The translations under genes were made by a program, and so were the position numbers. The notes under the pieces were generated by a model. It was given only the letters and a program-made list of their open reading frames with translations. It had not been told where the DNA came from and ran no database searches. A stretch of 64,000 bases of DNA, taken from the NCBI GenBank assembly GCA_024103135.1, contig JAGFIZ010000051.1:28258-92257 (forward strand), given 5' to 3'. The stretch comes from Bradyrhizobiaceae bacterium (GTDB taxonomy: Bacteria; Bacteroidota; Ignavibacteria; Kapaibacteriales; Kapaibacteriaceae). Of the stretch, positions 27,132 through 36,349 are shown one piece after another (the stretch's first letter is position 1; each line of letters starts with the position of its first letter).

Positions 27132-28277
27132 CTAAGAGGTAGGGGGCTTTGGTTTACGTCGGTAGACCCCTGCATGGGCCGAAACATTCAACAAAACGCC
27201 AATGGCGATGGTGCTAAACAGCACACTGGAACCTCCATAGCTGATGAATGGCATGGGGAGTCCGGTTGTCGGTAGCAGTCCACAAGTCACCCCCGCATTG
27301 ACGAAGGCATAGATGGCAATGGTCGTGGTGATGCCACCGGCGACGAGTCGACCGAAGGGGTCGGGTGCCTTTCGGGCGACCATGTACCCTCGCCACATGA
27401 TGAGCACAAAGCACAAGATGATGAGGGTGATGCCGATGAATCCATACTCTTCACCAACGATGCTGAAGATGAAGTCGCCATACGACTCAGGAAGGAACCA
27501 ATCGCGTTGTCTGCTCTGTCCTGGTCCTAGACCGGTGATCCCGCCGTTACCGAAGGCAATGAGTGCCTGGTTGCTTTGGTGGACGACGGCAGCATCGGCC
27601 TGAGAGCTACCGATGAAGGCCAGTAGGCGCTGCAACCGGTATTCTGCGCTGACGGCATAGATACTACCAGCGACTAAACCGATTGCGAGGATGACGCCAA
27701 GGTGGATGGGTCTCACGTCCCCCAGGAACATCATGGTAATCACAACAAAGAGTACAACGCTCGCCGTGGAGAGGTTTGGCTGCAAGGCAATGAGCAAACA
27801 CACGGGGGCTGTCCATGCCATCACAGGGAGTACGGTCGACTTCCAGTTTCGTGTCTTGTCCTTAACGGTCGACAAGAGCACTGCACAATGCAACACCAGG
27901 GCATACTTGGCTAGTTCCGATGGTTGAAAGTTAATCGGACCAAGGTGAACCCACCGAGCAGCACCCTTGATTTGCGTACCGGTAAGCAGCACCAAGGCCA
28001 GGAAGCCAATGGCAACAAGGAGTATGCTGGTCGACGTGCGCTCCCAGAAACGATAGTCAAGCTTGGCAACGCCAATCATGAGGGCAATACCTAGCAGCAC
28101 ACGGATGGCATGGTTCCAGAACATTTGTTCGGACGAGCCAAACTTCACGGCTGCAAATGTGGCACTGGCACTATACACAAAGGCCACACTAAACATGAGC
28201 AAGGCCGCTACAGGGAGCAGAATGAACCAATCAATATGACCTTGTTCGGGTTGTTGTACAGTACTCACCGTGTTCAC
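27132..28277 (-). CDS. SEDS-family peptidoglycan glycosyltransferase (FtsW/RodA/SpoVE)
   Basis: The 381-residue protein has about ten membrane helices and the SEDS signatures GAARWVHLGPINFQPSELAK and, near the end, LLPTTGLPMPFISYGGSS. SEDS proteins polymerise lipid II with a partner class B PBP during division (FtsW) or elongation (RodA). The sequence favours FtsW/SpoVE slightly, but without a mur/fts cluster nearby I do not assign one. Its start overlaps the histidine kinase stop as ATGA, an unusual partner. Confidence 0.92.
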   Translation of the reverse strand: MNTVSTVQQPEQGHIDWFILLPVAALLMFSVAFVYSASATFAAVKFGSSEQMFWNHAIRVLLGIALMIGVAKLDYRFWERTSTSILLVAIGFLALVLLTGTQIKGAARWVHLGPINFQPSELAKYALVLHCAVLLSTVKDKTRNWKSTVLPVMAWTAPVCLLIALQPNLSTASVVLFVVITMMFLGDVRPIHLGVILAIGLVAGSIYAVSAEYRLQRLLAFIGSSQADAAVVHQSNQALIAFGNGGITGLGPGQSRQRDWFLPESYGDFIFSIVGEEYGFIGITLIILCFVLIMWRGYMVARKAPDPFGRLVAGGITTTIAIYAFVNAGVTCGLLPTTGLPMPFISYGGSSVLFSTIAIGVLLNVSAHAGVYRRKPKPPTS

Positions 28278-29524
28278 TGGAGGTTAGGAAGTTCAATTGC
28301 AAAGGTAGTACCTACTCCAGGTTGACTTTCCTTTACGTACAACTTTCCATGGTGGTACTCTTCGACAATACGCTTTGAGAGCGATAGGCCGAGTCCCCAC
28401 CCTCGACGTTTGGTTGTGTATCCTGGCTGGAAGACGCGTTTCTTAAGTGCAGCACTCATTCCTTTGCCATTGTCGGTAACGAGAATGCGGATGCCTGCCT
28501 TGGTTTGCTGCACGCCAATGTCGATGCGACCATCCTGTCGTTCGATAGACTCAACGGCATTCTTAATCAAGTTCTCAATCACCCAGGCAAAGAGCTCGAC
28601 AGAAATTGAGCATTGAATATCGCTATCCACCTCGCGTGTGATCGTGACGCGTCGGCCGAGTGCTGGCAAGCGAGTGTCGAAATACCGACAGGTCTTTTCA
28701 ACGACGTCACCAAGGTTTACGGTCTCCAACTTCGGTAGCGACCCGATCTTGCTAAACCTATTTGCTATCACCTTCAGGCGCTCAACGTCCTGCTCCATCT
28801 CTCCGATGGTCCGTTCGGCCAATTGTTTGTCGGTAGAGCTTGATCGAAGAATTTCGAGCCAAGCCAGCAGACTCGACAATGGAGTACCAAGCTGATGGGC
28901 CGCCTCCTTGGCCATACCTACCCAGATGTTGCTCTCTTCGTTCCGGCGAATGGTACTGAAGGCAACGTAGCCAACGAGGATGAAGGCCGACACCATGAGG
29001 ATCTCTACAACAGGCATGTACCGCAGTCGGCGTATCACGGCACTATTGGCAAAGAAGATCTTCTGAATCACCTTTCCGTCAGGCATCGTGATGACAAATG
29101 GTGGATGCTCTGCCTTCATTTCGGCGATGAGTCCCTGTAGGTAGACCCGTTGGTCTTCGACACTCTTGGTACTATCGAGATCTACGTTCAGCATGAACTG
29201 CTGAAACGGATAGATGGGCTGCTCGTCCCTACCGGTGATAATCACAGGGAAATGAATGCTGGAGTATGCATTCTCGAGATAGAAGAGCAGATCCTGATCG
29301 TTGCTTTCCTGTGCCGAACGTCCCAAGAGCTTCGCATAAAGGTCAACCGTGCGTTGCTCATTGAGTACAAGTTCGTCGACAATGGTCTTGGTGTAGAACA
29401 GCACGGTTGCCATAATCGACAAGCCGAAAATGATCAACACGGTTTTTATCTGTCGCTTCGATACGGTGATGAAACCGATGCGAACTTGGTCGACAGCAGA
29501 TGGCGTTCGGATGTTCTTACTCAT
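28274..29524 (-). CDS. Membrane sensor histidine kinase, orphan, atypical H-box
   Basis: The 416-residue protein has two membrane helices (about 25-45 and 175-195) flanking a periplasmic region of about 130 residues. Its cytoplasmic kinase core has H-box EAAHQLGTPLSSLLAWLE, N-box ENLIKNAVESIE, G1 DNGKGM and G2 GWGLGLSLSKRIVEEYHHGK. The H-box reads HQLGTPLSS rather than HELRTPL, a variant seen in a subset of kinases. No response regulator is in the window. It overlaps ftsW by ATGA and follows hisS by 19 bases, so a role in envelope growth control is possible but unproven. Confidence 0.9.
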   Translation of the reverse strand: MSKNIRTPSAVDQVRIGFITVSKRQIKTVLIIFGLSIMATVLFYTKTIVDELVLNEQRTVDLYAKLLGRSAQESNDQDLLFYLENAYSSIHFPVIITGRDEQPIYPFQQFMLNVDLDSTKSVEDQRVYLQGLIAEMKAEHPPFVITMPDGKVIQKIFFANSAVIRRLRYMPVVEILMVSAFILVGYVAFSTIRRNEESNIWVGMAKEAAHQLGTPLSSLLAWLEILRSSSTDKQLAERTIGEMEQDVERLKVIANRFSKIGSLPKLETVNLGDVVEKTCRYFDTRLPALGRRVTITREVDSDIQCSISVELFAWVIENLIKNAVESIERQDGRIDIGVQQTKAGIRILVTDNGKGMSAALKKRVFQPGYTTKRRGWGLGLSLSKRIVEEYHHGKLYVKESQPGVGTTFAIELPNLQ

Positions 29525-29543
29525 GATCGGACGACACCGAGCA

Positions 29544-30797
29544 CTAGCTTCGCTGTATTTCGGTTAGCAGATGCTCGAGGGATACGGCGCGTTGTTCTTG
29601 TGTGCGAAGATTCTTGAGCATCACAGTATTCTCGTCAAGCTCGTCCTGCCCAAGAAGTATTGCCCACGTAGCCATTGTACGATCTGCGTCTTTCAACTGC
29701 GCTTTCCCGCTCTTACGTTGGAGATCGGTCATGGCAGCAATCCCTGCACGACGCAATCGCAGGGCAACAAGCTGTGCTGGTAGACGGGCTGCATCGGTCA
29801 TGGCACAGACGTATACGTCGCATGATGGTACAGGTGCAAAGCCCCCTTCCATTTGCTCAATGAGCAATAGTAAACGGTCGACGCCGATGGAGAAGCCAAC
29901 GGCTGGAATGTCCGAACCGCCTAACATGGAGAAGAGTGGATCGTACCGACCACCTCCGCATACGGTGTTCTGTGCACCTAGATGCGAGGTGGTAAACTCA
30001 AAGACGGTGTGCGAGTAATAGTCGAGTCCACGAACCAGTAAGGCATTACGCGTGTAGGCAATGCCAGCACTATCGAGCAGTGCCAACACTGCACCAAAAT
30101 GGTCCTGACTTTCTGTATCAAGGTGATCCGTGAGAACGGGCGCTCCAGCAATGACGGTCTTATCGCCAGCGTCCTTACTATCCAGGACTCGCAAGGGATT
30201 CGTAGTAAGCCGACGCTGACTGTCGGCACTGAGTTGCTGAAGATTGTCCTGCAAGTACTCTACCAAACGCTGTCGGTACGATGCCCGTGATGCAGGCGAG
30301 CCCAAGGTGTTAATCTCAAGTGTTATTCCACTCGCCCCGCTACGTTGTAGTGCATCGGCACCAAGCATGATGACCTCGGCATCAGCCTCGGGATGTGGAC
30401 TGCCAAGCAACTCTGCTCCGAACTGAAAGAACTGTCGGTAGCGACCTTTTTGAGGGCGTTCGTAGCGAAAGAGCGGACCCAGGTACCACAGGCGCGTGGT
30501 GGGCTTATGCCGAACCAGGTTGTGCTCGATGGCCGCGCGAACAATCGGTGCAGTCATCTCTGGACGCAACGTCAAGACGTCGCCTCCTCTGTCGGTAAAC
30601 ACATACATCTCCTTGCCAACGATGTCGGTGTTCTCCCCTACACCTCTGTTAAAGAGCTCTGCATGCTCTACTATGGGTGTGCGAAACTCTTCGTATCCAA
30701 ACTGTGTGGCAACCTCTATCAAACAGCGTTCGACGCGCTGCCATGTACTAAGCTCCGACCCGAAGAGGTCGCGCATTCCGCGGACAACCTGATGCAT
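29544..30797 (-). CDS. hisS: Histidine--tRNA ligase
   Basis: The ATG at 30797 comes one base after the ptsN-like stop and gives 417 residues starting MHQVVRGMRDLFG. Class II motifs are present: TLRPEMTAPIVRA, the motif 2 region GPLFRYERPQKGRYRQFFQF, histidine-binding LVRGLDYYSHTVFEF and GGGRYD, then an anticodon-binding domain. It charges tRNA-His. The alternative upstream ATG at 30827 would overlap the preceding gene and adds residues not typical of HisRS. Confidence 0.97.
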   Translation of the reverse strand: MHQVVRGMRDLFGSELSTWQRVERCLIEVATQFGYEEFRTPIVEHAELFNRGVGENTDIVGKEMYVFTDRGGDVLTLRPEMTAPIVRAAIEHNLVRHKPTTRLWYLGPLFRYERPQKGRYRQFFQFGAELLGSPHPEADAEVIMLGADALQRSGASGITLEINTLGSPASRASYRQRLVEYLQDNLQQLSADSQRRLTTNPLRVLDSKDAGDKTVIAGAPVLTDHLDTESQDHFGAVLALLDSAGIAYTRNALLVRGLDYYSHTVFEFTTSHLGAQNTVCGGGRYDPLFSMLGGSDIPAVGFSIGVDRLLLLIEQMEGGFAPVPSCDVYVCAMTDAARLPAQLVALRLRRAGIAAMTDLQRKSGKAQLKDADRTMATWAILLGQDELDENTVMLKNLRTQEQRAVSLEHLLTEIQRS

Positions 30798-30798
30798 G

Positions 30799-31263
30799 TT
30801 AGGCCTGGTCTTCTTCGTACGATGCAAAGAGTGCTAGCACGGCTTCGACTGTTGGGGCCGACGAGAGTTGATTCCGGAACGATTCCGACCCTACCATTCT
30901 CGAGATGCGGCTGAGTAGACGTAGGTGAACGCCTACATTGCCCTCAGTGCCAACAAGCATGAGAACGATCGAAACGGGTGCGTCGTCAAGTGCATCAAAA
31001 TCAACTGGAGTTTGCAACGTAGCAAGGGCTGCAATGGATTTCCCAACGACGTTGGATTTTCCGTGCGGCAATGCAACGCCGTGTCCAATGCCGGTACTCA
31101 TGAGCTTTTCGCGCTCGGTGATCACGCGCAGTAGCTCAGTGCTGTCTTGCACCGCACCTGTTGTTGCGATAGCGTCGACCAGTTTCTTCAACACTTGGTC
31201 CTTGCTCTCGGCTTGCATGCCCAAGATGATGCACGATGGTGCAAGTATGTCGGTGATTTTCAT
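30799..31263 (-). CDS. PTS EIIA domain protein (PtsN/fructose-type)
   Basis: The 154-residue single-domain protein carries the EIIA(Ntr/Fru) phosphorylation motif TGIGHGVALPHGK with active His67. It lacks any membrane EIIC/EIIB partner in the window, so it is more likely a regulatory PtsN-like protein than a sugar-uptake subunit. It precedes hisS and follows the sugar-nucleotide fusion gene by 25 bases. Confidence 0.88.
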   Translation of the reverse strand: MKITDILAPSCIILGMQAESKDQVLKKLVDAIATTGAVQDSTELLRVITEREKLMSTGIGHGVALPHGKSNVVGKSIAALATLQTPVDFDALDDAPVSIVLMLVGTEGNVGVHLRLLSRISRMVGSESFRNQLSSAPTVEAVLALFASYEEDQA

Positions 31264-31288
31264 AGTCAGCGTAATTCAGTTTCTGTTA

Positions 31289-33784
31289 TCAGTTTCCATC
31301 CCGCCAGTTGGACACCAGTGCTACGTAGCGTTCAAGTTCGCGTTGTGCTTTCTCTGATGTGTCTGCTTCCGACGTGATGTTGAACAATGCTTCTTCTCTA
31401 TCTGGCACGAGCAACACTGTTGCTGAGCCGTCAAAAATCTTCACTCCATCAACAAGGAGTCGTTGTTTCCCTTCGCTATGCTCCATGGCTCGTCGCATGA
31501 CGGTGCCCTTTGCTTCCCACGGACATGCCACGCCGCGCTGCACCAGGTGTCGCTTCGGCAAGGTCCTGTCCAGGTCGCTAATCACATATCCCGTCCGTGC
31601 AATCATCTCGAGTATTCTACACACGGTAAACATGCCGTCCGATGCACTTAGGAATTCGGGAAAAATAAAGCCGCCTCGCGTACCTCCAACGAAGAGAACG
31701 TTCTCGTCTCTCGTGGCTTCCATCATCCCGCCATGGGAGCTTCGAATACGGCGGACCTCGATGTCATGTCCAGCCGCAACCATTTCGATTTCCTGCGTTG
31801 CTTGTACTGGCACGGCAATTACGTATGGTTCGCGATCAACGTGTGTGTCGACGAACAGCTTGGTGATCATCGTAAGCAAACGCTGTGAGGTATACGAAAT
31901 ACCACGCTCGTCGATCAGGACCAAGCGTTCTGCTCCTGGATCGATCTTGATCCCAAGCTCATAACCGAGCGATTGCATGATGGATGCCGACTCGTCCAGA
32001 CTTGCCTTGAGTGGATCTGCAGAACGTGTTGCATCCATGTAGTTGTTCATGGACAGCGATCGCACGTTCAATTCACCGAGAATCTGCGGTAGTACGGAAA
32101 CGGCCAGACCAAACGAATAGTCAACCAGCAGATGAAAACGTCGCTGTGTAATCAGCTCACGATCGATCATACTCAGCACTCGATCGACGTACATACCTGT
32201 TGACCGTTCGGGGAAGCTTAGGCGTCCTACACTTGCTGGAGCTGCACGGCGGATATCTTCACCGTAGTAGTAGCGTTCGATGCTCTTTGTGGAAGAGATG
32301 GGTATGTCGCGTCCATCCTTACCAAAGAGTACAACATCGGCCTGTTCTGCATGCTTGGGAGAGCGGCGAACGTGGAATCCTGCAGCATACTTGCCGGAAT
32401 TCATCTCCTGACGTGTTTGCGGTATCGACGTCGTCTGCAAGTCGCTCACGCTCACACCTACACTCATCAGTCCAGCCGTAATGGAACGCTTCATCATCCG
32501 AGAAACGTCATCGGCATCTCTGCTAGCTACAACGAGTGCTCCAGCTCCAAGGGCCGTACCAAGGGCAGCACCAAACTTGGCGCCAAAGTCTGGCGTGAGG
32601 TCAATGTTACTCAGTCCGGATATTCGGGCATCAGTAAACAACTCGCGTGACCAGCGTTCTTCTCGAACCAGGGATCTTGTTACCACAGCATCACTCTCCA
32701 CGATTTTCCGAGGCCAGAGTTTAATATTCGACAGTAGCCGAGCACCATCGCCGATCACACATTCTTCGGCAACGATCACATTGTCCTGAATGGTTGCACC
32801 GTTGCCAATGACAACGTTGTTGCAAATCACATCGTTCGATAGCTCGGCATTATTCCCGATCGTGGTCCCATCCCACACCACGGCACCGATGAGCTTACTG
32901 CCGGCGCCGATGCTGACGTTATTGCCGAGTACACAATTAGCCACGTAGGCATCGGCACCAATCTGGACGTTATCACCAAGGACAACCAAACCATCAAGGT
33001 TGGCCGTCGGATGCAGGTCGAGATGACCACCACAGAATGAATTTTCACATGCCTCACCAGGGAGCTGGAGCTTGACGTTACCGGCAAGTACATCGGCATG
33101 AGCTAGCTGATACTCCGTGAGATTTCCGATATCCTTCCAATACCCGTTGGCGACGTAGCCAAACAGTGGTAACTCATTACGGAGCATCAGCGGAAAGAGG
33201 TCCTTGCTAAAGTCGAACTCCGTCTTTGCAGGAATCAGATCCAGCACTTCTGGCTCGAGGATGTAAATCCCTGTATTGATGGTATCACTAAATACTTCGC
33301 CCCATGAGGGTTTCTCAAGGAAGCGTGTGATACGTCCACTTGCGTCGGTCATGACAATCCCGTACTGCAACGGCTGTGCAACACGGGTGAGTACGATGGT
33401 GGCAAGCGCCTTGTTATCTGTGTGGAACTTGACTGCAGCCGAGATATCGAAATCGGTAAGCACATCACCGCTTATGATGATGAAGCGCTCACCCAATTTC
33501 TCTTGAGCATTCTTCACGGCACCAGCCGTACCGAAGTCGGCTTCGGCAGTGATGTACTCCATGCTGATGCCATGTCCGGCACCGTCCTTGAAGTAGTCGG
33601 TAATGTGCTCAGGCTGGAAATAGAGTACGCTGACCATGTTGGTGATGCCATGGTGTTTCAACAGGTCAACGATGTGATGCATCATGGGCTTGTTGGCAAC
33701 GGGTACCATGGGCTTAGGGATCGACATCGTCAGCGGACGAAGTCGGGTCCCAAACCCTCCTGCCATGATTACTGCTTTTCGCAT
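31289..33784 (-). CDS. Sugar-1-phosphate nucleotidyltransferase / degenerate phosphomannomutase fusion
   Basis: The 831-residue protein begins with a nucleotidyltransferase domain (MRKAVIMAGGFGTRLRPLT ... KPMVPVANKP; about 1-235), followed by left-handed beta-helix hexapeptides (about 250-360) and a phosphohexomutase-like domain (about 380-830). The mutase part keeps a serine in AGFHVRRSPKHA at the position of the phosphoserine loop. However, the metal loop usually DGDADR reads DPGAER, so mutase activity is questionable. This matches the MPG1-like family, thought to make GDP-mannose or a related nucleotide sugar for glycans. It sits between ptsN-like and acs with short gaps. Confidence 0.88.
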   Translation of the reverse strand: MRKAVIMAGGFGTRLRPLTMSIPKPMVPVANKPMMHHIVDLLKHHGITNMVSVLYFQPEHITDYFKDGAGHGISMEYITAEADFGTAGAVKNAQEKLGERFIIISGDVLTDFDISAAVKFHTDNKALATIVLTRVAQPLQYGIVMTDASGRITRFLEKPSWGEVFSDTINTGIYILEPEVLDLIPAKTEFDFSKDLFPLMLRNELPLFGYVANGYWKDIGNLTEYQLAHADVLAGNVKLQLPGEACENSFCGGHLDLHPTANLDGLVVLGDNVQIGADAYVANCVLGNNVSIGAGSKLIGAVVWDGTTIGNNAELSNDVICNNVVIGNGATIQDNVIVAEECVIGDGARLLSNIKLWPRKIVESDAVVTRSLVREERWSRELFTDARISGLSNIDLTPDFGAKFGAALGTALGAGALVVASRDADDVSRMMKRSITAGLMSVGVSVSDLQTTSIPQTRQEMNSGKYAAGFHVRRSPKHAEQADVVLFGKDGRDIPISSTKSIERYYYGEDIRRAAPASVGRLSFPERSTGMYVDRVLSMIDRELITQRRFHLLVDYSFGLAVSVLPQILGELNVRSLSMNNYMDATRSADPLKASLDESASIMQSLGYELGIKIDPGAERLVLIDERGISYTSQRLLTMITKLFVDTHVDREPYVIAVPVQATQEIEMVAAGHDIEVRRIRSSHGGMMEATRDENVLFVGGTRGGFIFPEFLSASDGMFTVCRILEMIARTGYVISDLDRTLPKRHLVQRGVACPWEAKGTVMRRAMEHSEGKQRLLVDGVKIFDGSATVLLVPDREEALFNITSEADTSEKAQRELERYVALVSNWRDGN

Positions 33785-33793
33785 TGCGCGAAA

Positions 33794-35722
33794 TTAGACC
33801 TCATCGTCGGAACGCAAGCGTTCAAGTACGCTAAAGTCTTCCAGAGTGGTGATATCACCGAATCCTGAGCCCCCTTTCACCAGCTCTCTGAGGAGTCTGC
33901 GCATAATCTTACCGCTGCGCGTTTTGGGTAGTGCTTCTGCAAAGCGAACATCGTCCGGCTTGGCGATATGGCCAATCTCGCGGCCAACATGCTCGCGTAA
34001 ATCGTCCTTTAGCTTAACCAGGTTCGTGGCATTCTTCCCCATTTTCAATGTCACGAAGGCAACCAAGGCGTTACCCTTGATCTCGTCTGGACGTGCGATG
34101 ACGGCTGCTTCGGCAACACGGGGATGACTCACCAGCGCACTTTCGATCTCGGCCGTGCCAAGGCGGTGTCCACTTACATTCACGACATCATCCACTCTAC
34201 CGATAATCCAGACATTCCCTTCAGCATCAATCTTGGCACCGTCACCCGTGGCATACCAGCCATCGGGGACGTTCTCAGGTGGGAACTCCGACCAATAGGC
34301 GGCCTTGTACCGTGCATCATCGCCATACACGGTACGCAACATCCCTGGCCAAGGATGTTTGATCACGAGCAGACCCGTTTCGCCTGCCTTGCACTTTTTC
34401 CCATTTCGTGTGACAACCGCTGCCTGTATTCCTGGAAGTGGAAGTGTGGCGGCACCAGGGACTTGTCGGCTTGCCGTTAGCGTTCCCTTCGATTGCTTGC
34501 CCTCTCCTTCAAGCGGAACCGCCGAAATCATGATACCACCAGTTTCGGTTTGCCACCAGGTATCAACAACGGGACATCGCTTGTTACCGATCACACGATG
34601 ATACCATCGCCATGCTTCGGGGTTGATGGGCTCGCCAACGCTGCCGAGCAATCGTAAGGACGACAAGTCATGCTTCGATGGCCATTCATCGCCCCATCGC
34701 ATGAACGATCGTATAGCCGTGGGTGCTGTGTACAAGATTGTCACTCGATGACGGCTGATGATATCCCAGAACCTATCCGGTTGTGGATGATTTGGTGCGC
34801 CTTCGTACATCATGACGGTAGCACCCAGACTGAGTGGACCGTAGACGACGTAGCTGTGACCGGTAATCCAGCCTACATCGGCAGTGCAAAAGAACAGGTC
34901 GGTATCCTGCATATCGAATACGAGCTTTGTCGTATACGACACGTGTGTCAGGTAACCACCTGTTGTGTGCAGAATGCCCTTGGGCTTACCGGTACTACCA
35001 CTGGTATAGAGAATGAACAAGGGATGTTCGGCGGGCAACTTGGCTGCCTTCGCCTGTGGTGATGCTGTGGCCATCACGTCATGCCACCAGAGGTCGCGCT
35101 TGGCCTTCATCTTTACCGATGCCGTCCCCCGCTTGAACACCACCATGTGTTTGAGTGTGGGAATTCGCTTTGCGGCCTTATCTGCCGTTACCTTCAACTC
35201 GACATCTTTACCACGACGGTAGGCCACGTCCTGCGTCACCAACACCACGGCACCACTATCGCTCATTCTATCAGCAAGTGCATCGGCACTAAAGCCACCA
35301 AACACCACGTTGTGTGTTGCGCCGATGCGAGCACAGGCCAACATGGCAATAGCAGCTTCCGGAACCATGCCCATGTAGATGCCAACAACGTTGCCCTTCT
35401 TGACGCCTAGGTTGCGCAACACATTGGCAAACCGGCACACCTGATCATGCAACTGTGCATAGGTGATGGTACGCGTTTCGAACGTCTCGCCCTCCCAAAC
35501 GATAGCTGCCTTATGCTTGCGCGGTGAATCAACGTGTCTGTCTACACAGTTCACACTAGCATTGAGGTAGCCATCGGCAAACCATCGAGCGTGAGGATAC
35601 TTCCATTGGAGCGTGGCATGGAAGGGGGCTTGCCAATCGAGTTCACGTGCTTGACGTGCCCAGAAGGATACTGGATCCCGATCAGCAGATTTTCTCAATG
35701 CATGGTAGGCAGCCGCTGTCAT
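33794..35722 (-). CDS. acs: Acetyl-CoA synthetase
   Basis: The 642-residue adenylate-forming enzyme has the usual Acs length, the P-loop-like YTSGSTGKPKGILHTTGGY, WWQTETGG (WQTETG motif) and the C-terminal catalytic/acetylation lysine in LPKTRSGKIMRRLLR. It activates acetate to acetyl-CoA through acetyl-AMP. It follows an isochorismatase-like gene by 22 bases and precedes the nucleotidyltransferase by 9 bases, so it is part of the long minus-strand run. Confidence 0.96.
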   Translation of the reverse strand: MTAAAYHALRKSADRDPVSFWARQARELDWQAPFHATLQWKYPHARWFADGYLNASVNCVDRHVDSPRKHKAAIVWEGETFETRTITYAQLHDQVCRFANVLRNLGVKKGNVVGIYMGMVPEAAIAMLACARIGATHNVVFGGFSADALADRMSDSGAVVLVTQDVAYRRGKDVELKVTADKAAKRIPTLKHMVVFKRGTASVKMKAKRDLWWHDVMATASPQAKAAKLPAEHPLFILYTSGSTGKPKGILHTTGGYLTHVSYTTKLVFDMQDTDLFFCTADVGWITGHSYVVYGPLSLGATVMMYEGAPNHPQPDRFWDIISRHRVTILYTAPTAIRSFMRWGDEWPSKHDLSSLRLLGSVGEPINPEAWRWYHRVIGNKRCPVVDTWWQTETGGIMISAVPLEGEGKQSKGTLTASRQVPGAATLPLPGIQAAVVTRNGKKCKAGETGLLVIKHPWPGMLRTVYGDDARYKAAYWSEFPPENVPDGWYATGDGAKIDAEGNVWIIGRVDDVVNVSGHRLGTAEIESALVSHPRVAEAAVIARPDEIKGNALVAFVTLKMGKNATNLVKLKDDLREHVGREIGHIAKPDDVRFAEALPKTRSGKIMRRLLRELVKGGSGFGDITTLEDFSVLERLRSDDEV

Positions 35723-35744
35723 ACGTCAGACTCCCAGGAAGAAA

Positions 35745-36296
35745 CTAGGTGAGCGCTTTAACAATCTCCGAGATCTGCTTGAACTCCGGCGCATTGGCCG
35801 AACCAAGAATTTCAAAGAGGAGCGACTCGACGGTTGTGACAATCACGCCATGATGACGCATACGATTGACAGCCACCTGAATGTCGAACTCATGTCGGCT
35901 ACTCACGGCATCGTGCACGAGAATTGGCTGTCGGCCCTGCGCCTTGATGTCGAGTACGGTCTGAAGAACACAGATGTGTGCTTCAATGCCAAAGCAAATC
36001 ACGTAGTGACCCTGACTGCCAAGCACGGCGCCTTGGATGTCGGGGTGACCGCATGCAGAAAAGGTCATCTTCTCTAGTGGACGAAACTCACCAAGTGCTT
36101 CGGCAACAGGTGGGATTGTATGGCCAAGTCCTTTGCTGTATTGTTCGGTGACCATGATTGGCACACCGAGTATGCGCAGACCCTTGATCAGTGCAACAAT
36201 ACGCGGGGTTAATTCGGCATTCCTGAAAATGTGCGGCATCAGCCGCTCCTGAATGTCGATCGCTACTGCCATCACATGTGATCGATCTATATGCAT
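35745..36296 (-). CDS. Isochorismatase-fold cysteine hydrolase (YcaC-like)
   Basis: The 183-residue protein has the isochorismatase-like catalytic triad: Asp14 (AVAIDIQERL), Lys76 (LEKMTFSACG) and Cys109 (GIEAHICVLQT). Size and motifs match the YcaC/nicotinamidase-related subgroup; the substrate is unknown. An AAGGAG site precedes the ATG, and a TATGTTTG promoter element sits 23 bases upstream, so transcription of the run including acs may begin here. Confidence 0.88.
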   Translation of the reverse strand: MHIDRSHVMAVAIDIQERLMPHIFRNAELTPRIVALIKGLRILGVPIMVTEQYSKGLGHTIPPVAEALGEFRPLEKMTFSACGHPDIQGAVLGSQGHYVICFGIEAHICVLQTVLDIKAQGRQPILVHDAVSSRHEFDIQVAVNRMRHHGVIVTTVESLLFEILGSANAPEFKQISEIVKALT

Positions 36297-36318
36297 AACG
36301 TCTCCTTGGTGGGTCGGG

Positions 36319-36326
36319 CAAACATA
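36319..36326 (-). promoter_or_regulatory. Predicted -7 element (TATGTTTG) before the isochorismatase-like gene
   Basis: On the minus strand TATGTTTG matches TAnnTTTG and gives a leader of about 20 bases before the ATG at 36296. No convincing -33 TTG at normal spacing was seen. Confidence 0.5.
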
Positions 36327-36349
36327 CCAAACCTCACAGTGCTAGTTGG

